NCBI RefSeq assembly: GCF_008831285.2 | Contig: NC_045142.1 | Span: 11,916,716 to 11,980,715, forward strand | Reading direction: 5' to 3' | DNA length: 64,000 bases | From: Nymphaea colorata | Lineage: Eukaryota; Streptophyta; Magnoliopsida; Nymphaeales; Nymphaeaceae | In this document: positions 40,501 to 49,816 of the stretch, piece after piece | Layout of the letters: every line of letters begins with the position of its first letter | Position numbering within the stretch: the stretch's first letter is position 1 | Position numbers and translations under genes: made by a program | The notes under the pieces: generated by a model | Told to the model about the DNA's origin: nothing | The model's database searches: none | The model's input: the letters and a program-made list of their open reading frames with translations, nothing else

Positions 40501-40777
40501 GGCGGAAGACGACGTCTGCATAAGATGGGGGCTCCAGAAACGAGTTAGCGTCCGAACCCTTCGGCGAGGAATCCTTGAAAGGGGAGAGAATAGGGTCACC
40601 AGGAGGCGATAGTGGGTGGCGACCATCACCTACCGATGAGATAGCGCTTCTATAGTCATCGCTACAGGAATGCAAGGAAAGTGGTTGCAAGGGGGCATCC
40701 AGAGCGAGGCTTTCCATATCTTCCTTGCAATTCAATGGGTGGGCCTCTTCACCCTCATGGTTGTCAGAACGCATCAT
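25517..40777 (-). CDS. SNX2: Sorting nexin 2 (SNX2-type PX-BAR protein), intact five-exon gene
   Basis: The exons are 40777-39740, 36753-36544, 36420-36160, 32192-32106 and 25597-25517. They encode 346+70+87+29+26 residues, 558 in all, close to the roughly 570-590 usual for plant SNX2. Every intron is GT-AG and phase 0. The order is an acidic, Ser/Pro-rich N-terminus (1-120), a PX domain (about 126-248) with RRRFRD and PPRPDK motifs that in this family bind phosphatidylinositol 3-phosphate, a linker, and a Vps5/BAR coiled coil (about 290-555) with SSALLTVQTLLSELSS. Plant SNX2 proteins pair with SNX1 on endosomes and the trans-Golgi network in retromer-linked sorting. The start is the first of two adjacent Met codons, after a CT-rich leader. 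SNX2a and SNX2b subtypes cannot be told apart here. The introns carry gypsy, hAT and palindromic insertions, yet the coding sequence has no defect. Confidence 0.95.
27240..30240 (-). mobile_element. Old Ty3/gypsy remnant in SNX2 intron 4
   Basis: Minus-strand pieces remain in the normal gypsy order. A gag fragment with IEIHRQVAKPHNLYYNML lies at 30164-29976. Protease lies at 29695-29441, with ALIGTGSRNNFVN (Gly for the catalytic Asp) and EVVLGIQWL. RT lies at about 29220-29130, with RRFCVSCRALNAII. The RNase H end lies at about 28050-28000, with GNVDALSRREE. Integrase lies at about 27590-27250, with FLVLDRTKYRHF, VGKVQGMPHYIVI and YHPQADRQ. Stops and shifts are very frequent. The position fits an ancient insertion in the same orientation as SNX2, tolerated inside its last intron. 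LTRs were not identified. Confidence 0.8.
30302..30480 (+). mobile_element. LTR-like fragment (copia-type signature)
   Basis: Begins TGTTAGGAACGAGACC and contains CACACAGATTTTACGTGGTT followed by a CTACATCCAC-like phrase. These phrases are typical of LTRs of plant copia-type elements in my recollection. The 3' limit is unclear and no coding region accompanies it, so it may be a truncated solo LTR. Confidence 0.45.
30667..31089 (-). other. Unassigned 140-residue ORF in SNX2 intron 4
   Basis: The C-terminal half has a helical, charged segment (DEINGLLQLIKEKQRALKAA) that could form a coiled coil. The N-terminal half is hydrophobic. I recognise no family. It could be a decayed gag leader of the neighbouring gypsy element or chance. 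It is not part of the spliced SNX2 frame. Confidence 0.25.
32106..32192 (-). CDS. SNX2: SNX2 exon 4 (residues 504-532)
   Basis: 87 bp. The acceptor is TCTTGTAG and the donor AATCAG/GTACCA. It encodes ENNRNELERLDRERTNDFFG and nine more residues ending INQ. It is short and easily missed by ORF scanning. Confidence 0.93.
34897..35221. mobile_element. hAT-type MITE with 8-bp target duplication (SNX2 intron 3)
   Basis: A 325-bp unit has ends CAATGTTGTA and, on the other strand, CAGTGTTGTA. It is flanked by a perfect direct repeat AGTGCAAC at 34889-34896 and 35222-35229. The CA(R)TG start and 8-bp duplication are diagnostic of the hAT superfamily. The interior is packed with GTATCGTA and TATCGTACGATA palindromes and has no transposase, so it is non-autonomous. 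Confidence 0.88.
36160..36420 (-). CDS. SNX2: SNX2 exon 3 (residues 417-503)
   Basis: 261 bp. The acceptor is ACAATGCAG and the donor ATTAAG/GTAATA. It encodes DKLHEYLGLM through KEYERIK, the central BAR helix with the highly conserved DRSSALLTVQTLLSELSS block. Confidence 0.94.
36544..36753 (-). CDS. SNX2: SNX2 exon 2 (residues 347-416)
   Basis: 210 bp. The acceptor is GTGAAACAG and the donor CATTTG/GTATGC. It encodes AETLVKAQQDIGETMGKLGL through SVKHL, the first part of the Vps5/BAR domain. Confidence 0.93.
38642..39062. repeat. Palindromic AT-rich element in SNX2 intron 1
   Basis: The left end GTTACCATAGTCACA and the right end, read on the other strand as GTTACAGGATAGTCACAG, form an imperfect terminal inverted repeat. 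The interior is runs of T/A with inner inverted motifs such as CGTTTTAAACG and TTTTTTTCGAAAAAAA. It is probably a MITE. No convincing target duplication was found outside GTTAC. Confidence 0.55.
39740..40777 (-). CDS. SNX2: SNX2 exon 1 (residues 1-346)
   Basis: 1038 bp. It runs from the ATG to CAACAG and the donor GTGATG. It includes the whole PX domain, with YDFSVRRRFRDV near residue 168-179, and ends within the predicted coiled coil at DTSQQ. Confidence 0.95.
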
Positions 40778-41330
40778 GGTTCACCGTTCACAAGAAACCA
40801 GAAAAAAGCTATCCCTTTCACCAGTTTCGCAGGACTCGACGGTAGGTATCGGTCGATTAGGTCATAGGAGACGAGAACCAAATCTGCCCATCAACAGAAA
40901 CCGTGGAAACCATAAGAGAGAAGGCAAGGAGCCCGAAAGGACTTCTGTGCTGGATTCAAGATGGTGATAAACGCAAAGACAAGGAAGGTATCACCGTGAA
41001 TGGGAGAGTGTAAGCGAGAAGAGGGAGAGATGGAGGAGACAGCATGCAACGAGCTTAAGCTCAGACCCACATCTGCCCTTCAGGGGACAAAGCGGATGCA
41101 GAAGATACCTGACTTTCTTGTGAATCATTTTATTCTCGTGGGAGTGCGCTTCGACCGTTCGTTGAGTTAGGCAAATCGGGCACAGAAAACTCGTGTTCTT
41201 GCTCAGAACAGGGGTTGGAAAAGTCACCCCTTTCTCAATGGGACCTCCATCCACGCAGCTCTGTGTCACTGAAACAGATCTGACACAGATGGACAGGATG
41301 TTGTATGTCAAGTTTTATATGCCTTGGTCT
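40778..41330 (-). promoter_or_regulatory. SNX2: SNX2 5' leader and proximal promoter
   Basis: Upstream of the ATG the minus strand has a CT-rich segment (CTCCTCCATCTCTCCCTCTT at about 41035-41016), common in plant 5' UTRs. A possible TATA-like ATAAAATG lies at 41133-41126. The part from 40994 outward is duplicated in inverted orientation near 58.1-58.4 kb. The 216 bp nearest the ATG are not. Start site not determined. Confidence 0.45.
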
Positions 41331-42076
41331 TTATCTAAAAAGAAAAAATCAATACTATAGGAAATCAAAGGCTCCCAGCCATCGGTCTCAATGCATTAAA
41401 AACTTGTCAGTTAAAAAATTTGTGTGTTACCCAAGGAGTTTTTTTTGTTACAAACGCATGGTGCTACCATAGTGTTGAATTAGATATCAAATCACTGTAT
41501 CTTGGGCTGGGGCGGACCTTGGGGAACACGTTTAGTGTTGTTTCTAGGAATAAAACAAAAGGAGGTTGCTAAGATGACTGGCCTCCACGTATTAGACTTG
41601 GTTGTCCCGGCACTTTTTGCAAACTTCAGGTTAGTGTAGGGATTTTTGAAGATGGGCAGGACCAAGTTTCTTTATGCAAAAGCAAGAAGTTTATGCCTAA
41701 GAAACAAAAGGAATGTTTGATGTCTGCGCCCACCACCACCACGAAGCTCAGCCTCCTACTCCAACATGTGAGGAAGAGAACTGAGATCTCTACATTAGTC
41801 ATTTCATTTGAGGTTAAATTTTTTAGCGTGAATATGTTTTACAGCAATCGCATGTTCATTTTACTCCCACATCCATAGTCAATACAATTATATTGTGTTC
41901 CCCCTATCTTAATAAGTGAGTATTGAGATGAACTGTGAGAAAGTAAAAAACAAATTTATAGAAATGGTTGATCACATAAAACGATGCAAAAGCAGAGCTG
42001 ATGCACTTTATATAAACATAACATCACGTGATTCAAATTTCTTATTGAAACAACACTTCCACCTTAATGTCATTTT

Positions 42077-42124
<48 letters not shown>

Positions 42125-42238
42125 TTTCATCTAAAATCTCTCTCTCTCTCTCTCTTTCTTTAAGATCTTCTTTTCTCTCTCCATTGAGTCAATACTTTCT
42201 TTTAATAAGTTTTCATATACATATGTGTGTATATATAT

Positions 42239-42326
<88 letters not shown>

Positions 42327-43619
42327 AAAACGTATCTTCATCTTTTTTTTTTAATCTTCTATTTGTTGATCTTTTAAATCTCTTTCTCTCCCCCTTTCTC
42401 TCTATAAAATATTTCATTTTTTTCTATCTTTTAGATATTTTTCTTCAAAAATGTGTTTTAACTCTCTATTCGTCGACTTCACCAAGACCAAAAATCAAGT
42501 AACGACCCAATATTGGAACCATGCTTGATGGTCTACAACCTTATTCCATTTTCAAAAACTTTTCTCTTTCCATAAAAACACTTATGGCAATTATAAGAAT
42601 GAGCAAACTTATATGTATGCACTAGTATGAATGTTTTTAAAAGAACGTTGTGGTATGAATGAATCATGTAGGATCAATGCATTCATACATCCACATTCAC
42701 TTAACACCATGAATGATCACAAGTACCTCTCTAAAAGAATTTAAACATGATGAGATGGAGTTCTAAATAAGTAGTAACCGAACTAAAGCAAAACCTCGAA
42801 CTTACTTAAAATTTTAAGAGAACACCAAAGTGATTATTAAGAGTGATCTTTGAAGGTTTCCAAATAAAGTTTGTAAAGATTTTTCCACTTAGAATTTTCT
42901 AAACCAAAATGTTTTACACTCTCAAATGATTCTTCAAAACTTTCTCAAAAATTTGAAACATCAATTCTTCAACATTTTCTATAATACCACACCACCTTTA
43001 TAATGAAAAAGTTGTTTAAGCAAAGATGAAATGCATCAAGGATAAGCATAGCCCTTGGATTGGTTACCTCCGGTAAAGGTGGGAATGGTCGATCCTCGTA
43101 CCGACGGACGAGTCCCTTTCTTTCTCATTTCAAAATAAAACCTCATTTTTCTTGAGCACTCCAAAAATCAAAATATTTTTGGGGATGGGAACAAATAGCG
43201 TTTGTGATGGGAATCGTCACCGTTTGGCTATAATTATCATTGATGCATTTCCACTAACTTAAACATCTCATATATTACCGATGATAAAGCATGTCTCATT
43301 CTTTGGCTTTGACCTCATCGACATTTCATTACATTGTTTGGTGATTGTGTTTGTTTTCTTACATATAAGACTACTTGAGGAGGATCAATCATGTTCACCT
43401 ACATCTATGATCAAATACAAACCTCCTCAATTTAAGGTTTAATTGAAAACAATATTTGCTCTTCTACTTATTTTAATCACCATCTTAGGAAACATTTCAT
43501 TAGAGATAACTGATTTTACATGTTTTTTCATATTTCAAAACTTCTCATACCTATTTGTCCTTGTCATCATGTTGCCGGATTTGGTCTTATGCAGTAGCAC
43601 AAGATTAAGTCTTACAACT
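40994..43619 (+). repeat. Inverted duplication, left arm (SNX2-proximal)
   Basis: This 2626-bp segment matches the reverse complement of 55619-58422. Matching landmarks include the upstream segment at 41060-41230 (against 58180-58370), the CACGTGATTCAAATTTCTTA phrase at 42027, both (TA)n runs, and a pair of near-identical ORFs (43443 onward plus strand; 55795 downward minus strand). I compared the ends by eye over several hundred bases and saw only scattered substitutions and indels. Homology stops at CCGTG near 40994 and at CTTACAACT near 43619. Confidence 0.92.
42079..42121. repeat. (TA)n microsatellite
   Basis: An AT dinucleotide run inside the left arm. A second run of about 75 bases occurs at 42250-42324. 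Both have counterparts in the right arm. Confidence 0.95.
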
Positions 43620-43979
43620 AGACTGCACCTTAGGGAGAAAAACTCTCTCGTTAGTACTATGAGTGGTAGTTTATGGTATATCAACGAGTGTCGAAGAAGA
43701 AGTTGATAAACCATACCCTTAGTTGCCTAAAGAAGAATCTATGTTAGTACTAAGTCATTTGGTTAAAGTATATAAGCATAGCTTGACATTGGATTATCAT
43801 GACGCAAAATTATCTCAATTAGGTCCTTATACCCATTTTTCTTTAAAATTATTTCACATGATAGAAGTATAGATAATGTAGATGTGCATAAAACCTTATG
43901 TGATGATTTACGACCTCATTATATACCTCTACTTCATATTGTCTTTGTCAACTTAGTCAATCTTTTTCACTAATTTAAT

Positions 43980-45180
43980 CTCTACCCTTCAGAGTCATCA
44001 CTATTCTTTCCAACGTGGTGCCATCTTACCTTATGATCACATTCTCTTCGGGGAAGGTCCCGAACGTTCTAGTTATATCCCTTTTGAGTCTAAACCTTTG
44101 GCTCTCAAATGGTACAGGTCTAGGCATTCCACCTTCACTCAGATGTTTTCTTCCTACTTTGAAGAATATGGGCCAAAGACAGTGGCAACCGGAAGAATGC
44201 AATCAGTGGATGAGAATTTGGTGCATGCAATTGCCGAGTAATGGAACCCAAGGACCTCCTCTTTTTGGTTTTCGTGGGAAGAGATGACAGTATTATTAGA
44301 TGAATTTATCAAAATGCTAGCTCCCACCCCGACTTGTGACCCAAATGATCCATTGGAGAAACAATACTTCATGAACCCGACTAAGGTTAATGCAAGTGAC
44401 CTTATAGCTCATTTTACTGGATGAAAAACTTGACCTCTAATAGAAAACCATAAGAGTCAAAGCATCGACCTGAAAAATATGTCTGAAGAATTTGGAACTT
44501 ATGCTGAACCTTTCACCTTATCTCAAAAAGTCATGGGAAGAATTAAACATTGTATGATGCTTTGCACGGTAAGAGTAACTTTTCGCCAATGAAACTGACC
44601 TCCTAGATGTTCATATTGCCCAACTTTTCTAGATATGGGGACATAGCGGGACCCGACACTTTTAAGGACTCATCTGCTTCACCATTGGAAACGCTGACTT
44701 CATAGAATGATGCACATATGCTTTACAATTGTGGTTCCTCAAGCACGCGGGACCCCAAGCTTGTCTATTCAGAAACATTGATGGAGCATTGACAGTCAAT
44801 ACTACTATTTGTTGGAAAAGTTGAATGGAGAAGAGATCATTTGGGACTATTGTGATCATCATCAGAGTCTGCCTCGATACACACCATTATCATGGGCGTA
44901 CTACACTCTTGGGCCCTTATTTCATAGTCGATTATTGTGCTGATAGATGCATGAGACAATTCTCTTAGAGACAGAGGATGGTTTCCATGCATGCACCAAT
45001 TGGAGCTATTCCCGTATTCGACTTTAGTTCTTCTCAATGGGCGGCATTGTTCACTGTGGTCGACAAGAGTGGAAGACACAAATATCATACACTTGATTCA
45101 CAGGCCCAGTGGTAAAGAAGGAATACGGTGAGTGGTGGGATGCCAATCGACCACCATCTATCCTTCCTTAAAAGTTTCCG
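43980..45180 (+). pseudogene. Plant mobile domain (PMD)-like region of a Ty3/gypsy-type element
   Basis: A plus-strand frame from about 43990 to 44420 reads through ESKPLALKWYRSRHSTFTQM. After a stop it continues with WNPRTSSFWFSWEEMTVLLD. That pattern (W-x-P-x-T-x-x-F-x-F-x-W-x-E-M-T-V-x-L) is the hallmark of the plant mobile domain seen in MAIN/MAIL proteins and in some Ty3/gypsy and Mutator elements. Further shifted pieces at about 44820-45165 include LPRYTPLSWAYYTLG, a block ending HAPIGAIPVFDF, and EWWDANRPP as the tail. Several stops and shifts break it. It lies just upstream of gag-protease sequence on the same strand, so it was probably the first ORF of that element. Confidence 0.65.
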
Positions 45181-45349
45181 TTGTCAACTTTGTACTCCTC
45201 ATTTCATCTTCAGTCGTTGTCATCTTTGTCATCTTTGTTAGCGTTTTCTTTAGATATAACTTTTAAAGCTCTTAATATAATATGAACCTTCATTTTGTCA
45301 ACATTTTCTTCTAATGACTCTTCACTTTCCTATCTTACAAGGTGAATAC

Positions 45350-47966
45350 TTGAAAGCCAACAAGATAGTTGAAACCAGAGCACAAGCTAAGCAGACCCCT
45401 CAGAACGAGGTTTCATCTTCTGATATGATGCCAGAAACACTTGGCTTCCTATTAATTGAGCTAGAAGGCTACCATATGTTCTGATTATTCATGGAGCAAT
45501 TCATGAGAGAACAAGAAGAACAAAAGACCCTAATGTTTACTCCAAAACTAGAAACTAAAAAAGTCGGCCAAGAAAAAAAAACAAGAAAAATAACAATTAT
45601 TCTCCTACAGACTGAGATGAAGGTCATCTAGATTCAAACTCAGCAACTAGTGAGGAGAAAGAGCCTGAATTGCTTCCTCTCAAGAAGAAAAAGACAACGA
45701 AGAAAAACAAGAAAAAAAAGAAATCATAGAGGAAAGCCGTTCACCTAGCCATATCACTAGCGAAAGTTCAGAAGAAAAGCCAAAAAAAAAAAGAGAAAGT
45801 TTATAAGAAAGGCAAAAGACAAAGAAGTACATCCCAAACAGTAGCTCAGACAACGAGATTTCTAAAAAGAAAGTAGGAGATCAAGGGCAAGAAGAAAAAG
45901 ACAAAGCCAGAATTAGTCAAATAAAGTGATGAAAAAAGTCTGACTGAGCGCAAGTTTTATGAAATGGAGAAAAGAATGAGCAACCTCGAACTTAGGGGGA
46001 AAGGAAAACGCTCATACTCATGCGAGGATTACTAGCTTGGTATTGAAGAAGACGAAGATGTGAACCGTTTGCCCAAGGAATTTGTCAAATCTGATGGAAC
46101 CACCAACCCACACGTTCATCTTTCAACCTTTATCAATGATTGCTACAAAATTTGGGTGAATAATAGAGCTTTGTTTTGCTGATTTTCAAGAAGTCTTGAA
46201 GGTATCGCCGTGCAGTGGTACAAAGAAAATGTCAATCCAATTGAACTGAAAGAATTTGATAGATTGGTTAACATGTTTGTTGAGAGATTTGGGCAAAATG
46301 TTTCCATGGCTCTAACCCTCAATATCATTTGTAGTCTCCGTCAGAAACAAGGAGGAAAAGCTCAAGAATTCATCCAAAAATAGAGAATTCAATGCAACAA
46401 GATGAATGAGTCATTACACAATCTTTGTCACTCATTAGGAAAAATCTCATCCAACTTTTGAAAAGAATCATCCACAATGCTCCAATCAAGACCTTTGCTG
46501 AGTTGATTGAACAAGCAGATTCAATAGAAAAAGGAATTGAGGAAGGCGATTTTGATGGAATCATTGTTCCTAAGTATAAAGAAGAGAGATATTACCATGT
46601 AGCTAATGCTAACATTCAAAAGGACAATGACAGTAGTTATAAGCATGACAAAGAAGCCAACCACAAAAAGAACATAGTTGTCCAAATGAAATGAAGAAGG
46701 GGGGAACAAACACCCAAGCTGGAGTTATGACCGGAAGTTCACTCATCTCAATCAGTCTCGTGAGAAGATCCTAGAGTACCTCCTCGCCAAAGGAACTATC
46801 ATCTTGCCAAAAATGACAGAGCCTCTAAAAATAATGGGAGTTAATAAAGAAAAACTATGTAAGTTGCATTATGTCCCTAGTCATGACACCGATGATTGTT
46901 TTGTCCTCAAAAACATTATTCAAAATTTCATCAACAAGGATCTCAAGGTTGATGATGATAGCATCCATGAGATATTAAGGAATCCATTTTCTGATCATGG
47001 GAATGTGGCAGTAGCCATGATCACCATAGGCGCTCCACTCTCATATCAACTATAGTAGTACATCTAACCTTGTGATGGATGTAGTTCACACAAAGTCATG
47101 ATGACGAATCAAGGTAAGAAACCTCTGGATTTTATTGCTACGATGAACAACAAAGCAGAAAGTTTATCTAAAAAACCTGTCATAATTCCAAAAACTTTTA
47201 TTTTACGAGGCGGCGATGATTGATCCTCAGATGACTCATCGAACAAGCATCTATGCTACTTGGATGATGTCTCCCCCTTGGAAGAACATATGATTGAGGA
47301 AGACTGGATTTGAGCTCCTACAGACCAATCAAATACCTTTTTAGAAAAGGACCTCTCAAAGTAGGGATATTACCACGTAGATGCTCTTTACATCATCATC
47401 CAGGTCAACAAGATGACTGTGCCACATGTATTGATCGATGGAGGAAGTGGCTTAAATATTTGTCTAGATCTCACAGCCAACACTTTGGGATTTCGTGAAG
47501 ACAAATATCGCTCTGATGATACCAAGATCTACGGATACGATGGCTGAAGCATGAATAGCAAAGGTACCCTCAACATGGACGTAATTATCAAATGCACCAA
47601 CTATTGCATTACATTCCATGTGGTGGATGTACCACCATCATATAACTTACTCTTGGAACGACCTCGGATCCACCAAATACGAGAAATCCCGTCTACTCTT
47701 CATCAATGCCTCCAATGGAATTTTGGTCCATCGATCATCACCGTACATGCTGAGGATCCAGTCGAGAGGTTGCCACAACCAATGCTCCGTAAGCTAATTG
47801 ATTCGGTGGATGCACCCAGCATAAGAATAGTGAAGGAAGAATCTTTGGAAGAATGGATGCAGAACATGAAGATAGACAAATTATCTAGGAGTGCCTATAC
47901 TGTTTCAAGCATTCATTTGAGTTATCAAAAACATCCCTTGTATGCTCATTTCATGAAAAACCCTAA
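45350..47966 (+). mobile_element. Ty3/gypsy-like gag and protease, 5' part (interrupted)
   Basis: Plus strand. A Lys-rich segment lies at about 45520-45950. A gag core follows at about 46040-46380 with LEGIAVQWYKENVNPIELKE and NMFVERFGQNV. At about 46850-46920 there is LCKLHYVPSHDTDDCFVLKN, the short motif typical of the gag-protease linker in these elements. A retropepsin lies at about 47410-47690, with PHVLIDGGSGLNI, DVIIKCTNYCITFHVVDVP and YNLLLERPRI. Stops and shifts occur. The frame running from 47551 is open up to the Harbinger insertion at 47966 and resumes at 55172. Confidence 0.8.
47964..47966. repeat. Target duplication TAA, left copy
   Basis: TAA directly precedes the Harbinger left end. 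The matching copy is 55169-55171. TAA/TTA is the preferred PIF/Harbinger target. Confidence 0.85.
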
Positions 47967-48109
47967 GAGGTCATTTGATGGTCACAGGACACGTAGACAG
48001 ACCACACGTGTCTTGTTTAATTGATTTTCTTATCAAATGCTTCCACGATACAGGGCAGACAGGACAGACGATTGAACAAGGGGTATAAATTACGCCCTGT
48101 CCTACACTG

Positions 48110-49205
48110 TTCCGAGCTAACCCTTGAAACAGCGTGGAACAGGATGCCTGCCCCGCTCCTGAGCGCATTCCTCGAGTGCTCCCGAGCGTCCCTCACATGC
48201 TCCCCATTTCTCCTTCTCCTCCGTCTCTCCCCCTTCTCTTATGAGTCTCCCTTTTTCCACTACTCTACGCCTCCCCCTTTCCATTGCTCTATGCCTTCCT
48301 CCCTTGCTTACTTCTTCCTCCATTTCATCAATCGACGAGTCTTGCTTCCTCCATTCCATCAACAACAGGTCGTGTGATCACCTCATTGCTTTAAGTCCAT
48401 CGTTGGGTGAATAGCTTTTTCCAAGTGAGGTCTGGTTCTCTTTTTTCTCCCATTCTCTTCTCTCGCTCCCTCCTTCTTGTCTTTGATTTTCAGTTGATTT
48501 GAAGTAACTACGGTTTTTGCCCTCACCCCATAGCCCCCCCCCCTGTCTTCCTTGCCCCTCATGCTTCTTCACCCTCCCTCAACCTCTTGCCTCAGTTGAT
48601 TGAAGCTGCCCCTCGCCCTGCCAATCAAGCAATCTGCCCGTTCCACAGGTTAGTCCATGTCTAACAGTTGCTTCTCCAATGTAGAATTTTGCCTTGACAT
48701 CTACATTAGAACAATTTTTAGGGGCTTTTGAATGAACATCATGTTGTATTACTATCTGCTATGTGTTTGTATCTCTCGCCTCTGGCATTAGTTTACACTT
48801 GTTGTTTTAGTCTTTGAGTTTTTCTTGAGGAAAGCCACAAGTTCCTCTAGCAGTAGTAGGAAAATTTGTTCTTCAGTTTTTTGAGTTGCTTTATTCTTTG
48901 AATGTAAGGCGTTAGCAACTGGTTAGGCCACTCTGTGTCATCCAGGGTGCAGGGCTATTGTGTCTTGGATGCTTACTCTGCTTCACCGAAGTTCCAGCAC
49001 TCCCGTGGCTATGATGGAGAGGAAAAGCCCAATGAACCACAAGCTAGCAAAGCTAGTAAGCTGTTGTATGAAATGATTTGGAACATGTTAGTCATAGTAA
49101 TAGGCTTGTATGGTTTTTGAGATACGAGCTCTATAAAAGATGAGCATCATGAGCACCCTCATGGATCTATCCAATAAATATGATCGAACATAACTTACAA
49201 ACACA
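48110..49205. other. Harbinger interior without recognised gene
   Basis: CT-rich low-complexity DNA (48180-48600) on the plus strand gives long but compositionally biased ORFs on both strands. A T/G-rich stretch follows. No gene was recognised. Confidence 0.4.
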
Positions 49206-49679
49206 AATTATATATAATAACTTATCATTACTGCAATATTTTTATCAATCTTCGTTCTCAGGAAGCAAAAAGTAGTCAGTCTTGATCTTTTCATGCTGGT
49301 GGCACAAATCTCTGCTGCTAGAGGAAAAATTGCCGTTGGGATGATGAATTTTCCTATGAGAACTGCTGGAATGGTGCAGTAGGCGAGCAGGGGAATGGAT
49401 GTGAAGGGGTAGACGATGGTGTTGATGTAGACCAAGCACTCCAGCCATTTGAGGTTGCCACCATAACCATACAACAATGGGCAATGCCTACTGAGGAAGA
49501 TCTCAACCAAGCCTAGTGCCCACCTAAGGACTTGGTGCAGCCTATCTAACAGGTTCATGGGTGCAGAACCCTTAAATGCAGCCCTTGGAGGCATGCAATA
49601 AACTGACTTCCATCCCCTACAATGCATCTTGAATCCAGTCAATATATCCTCTGTTACTGATCCATATATCCAGCCAATC
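49206..49679 (-). pseudogene. CesA: Cellulose synthase (CesA) exon fragment
   Basis: The minus-strand frame starts at [20 protein letters not shown], preceded by a TGTGTGTAG acceptor. It continues through [44 protein letters not shown] and [20 protein letters not shown] to GKFIIPT, then diverges. It keeps the TED motif and the QVLRW motif of processive family-2 glycosyltransferases and the first residues of the next membrane helix, with no stop. All other CesA exons are absent. The preserved splice acceptor with intron-like sequence beyond it argues for DNA-level capture rather than retroposition. Substitutions such as Cys-Met-Pro-Pro-Arg for the usual Cys-Met-Pro-Lys-Arg suggest relaxed constraint. 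Confidence 0.88.
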
Positions 49680-49776
49680 TACACACATAACAAAACCTTT
49701 TTATATTTTCCTTGCATAGCATGCATGCATTCCTCATTCTATATACCCACATATTATGCATGCATGTAGTTCTGTT

Positions 49777-49816
<40 letters not shown>

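Noticed and set aside
42067-42354. Tyr-Ile-rich ORFs over the AT runs (also 56803-57259)
   Set aside because: They are pure translations of the (TA)n microsatellites.
43443-43706. A pair of near-identical ORFs (here and 55795-55514) as a conserved gene family
   Set aside because: Their identity is explained by the inverted duplication. They have no recognised domain and the 3' parts differ where the arms end.
45520-45950. Lys-rich segment as a histone-like or nucleolar protein
   Set aside because: It sits in the gag leader of the retroelement with stops, and its composition is an A-rich DNA effect.
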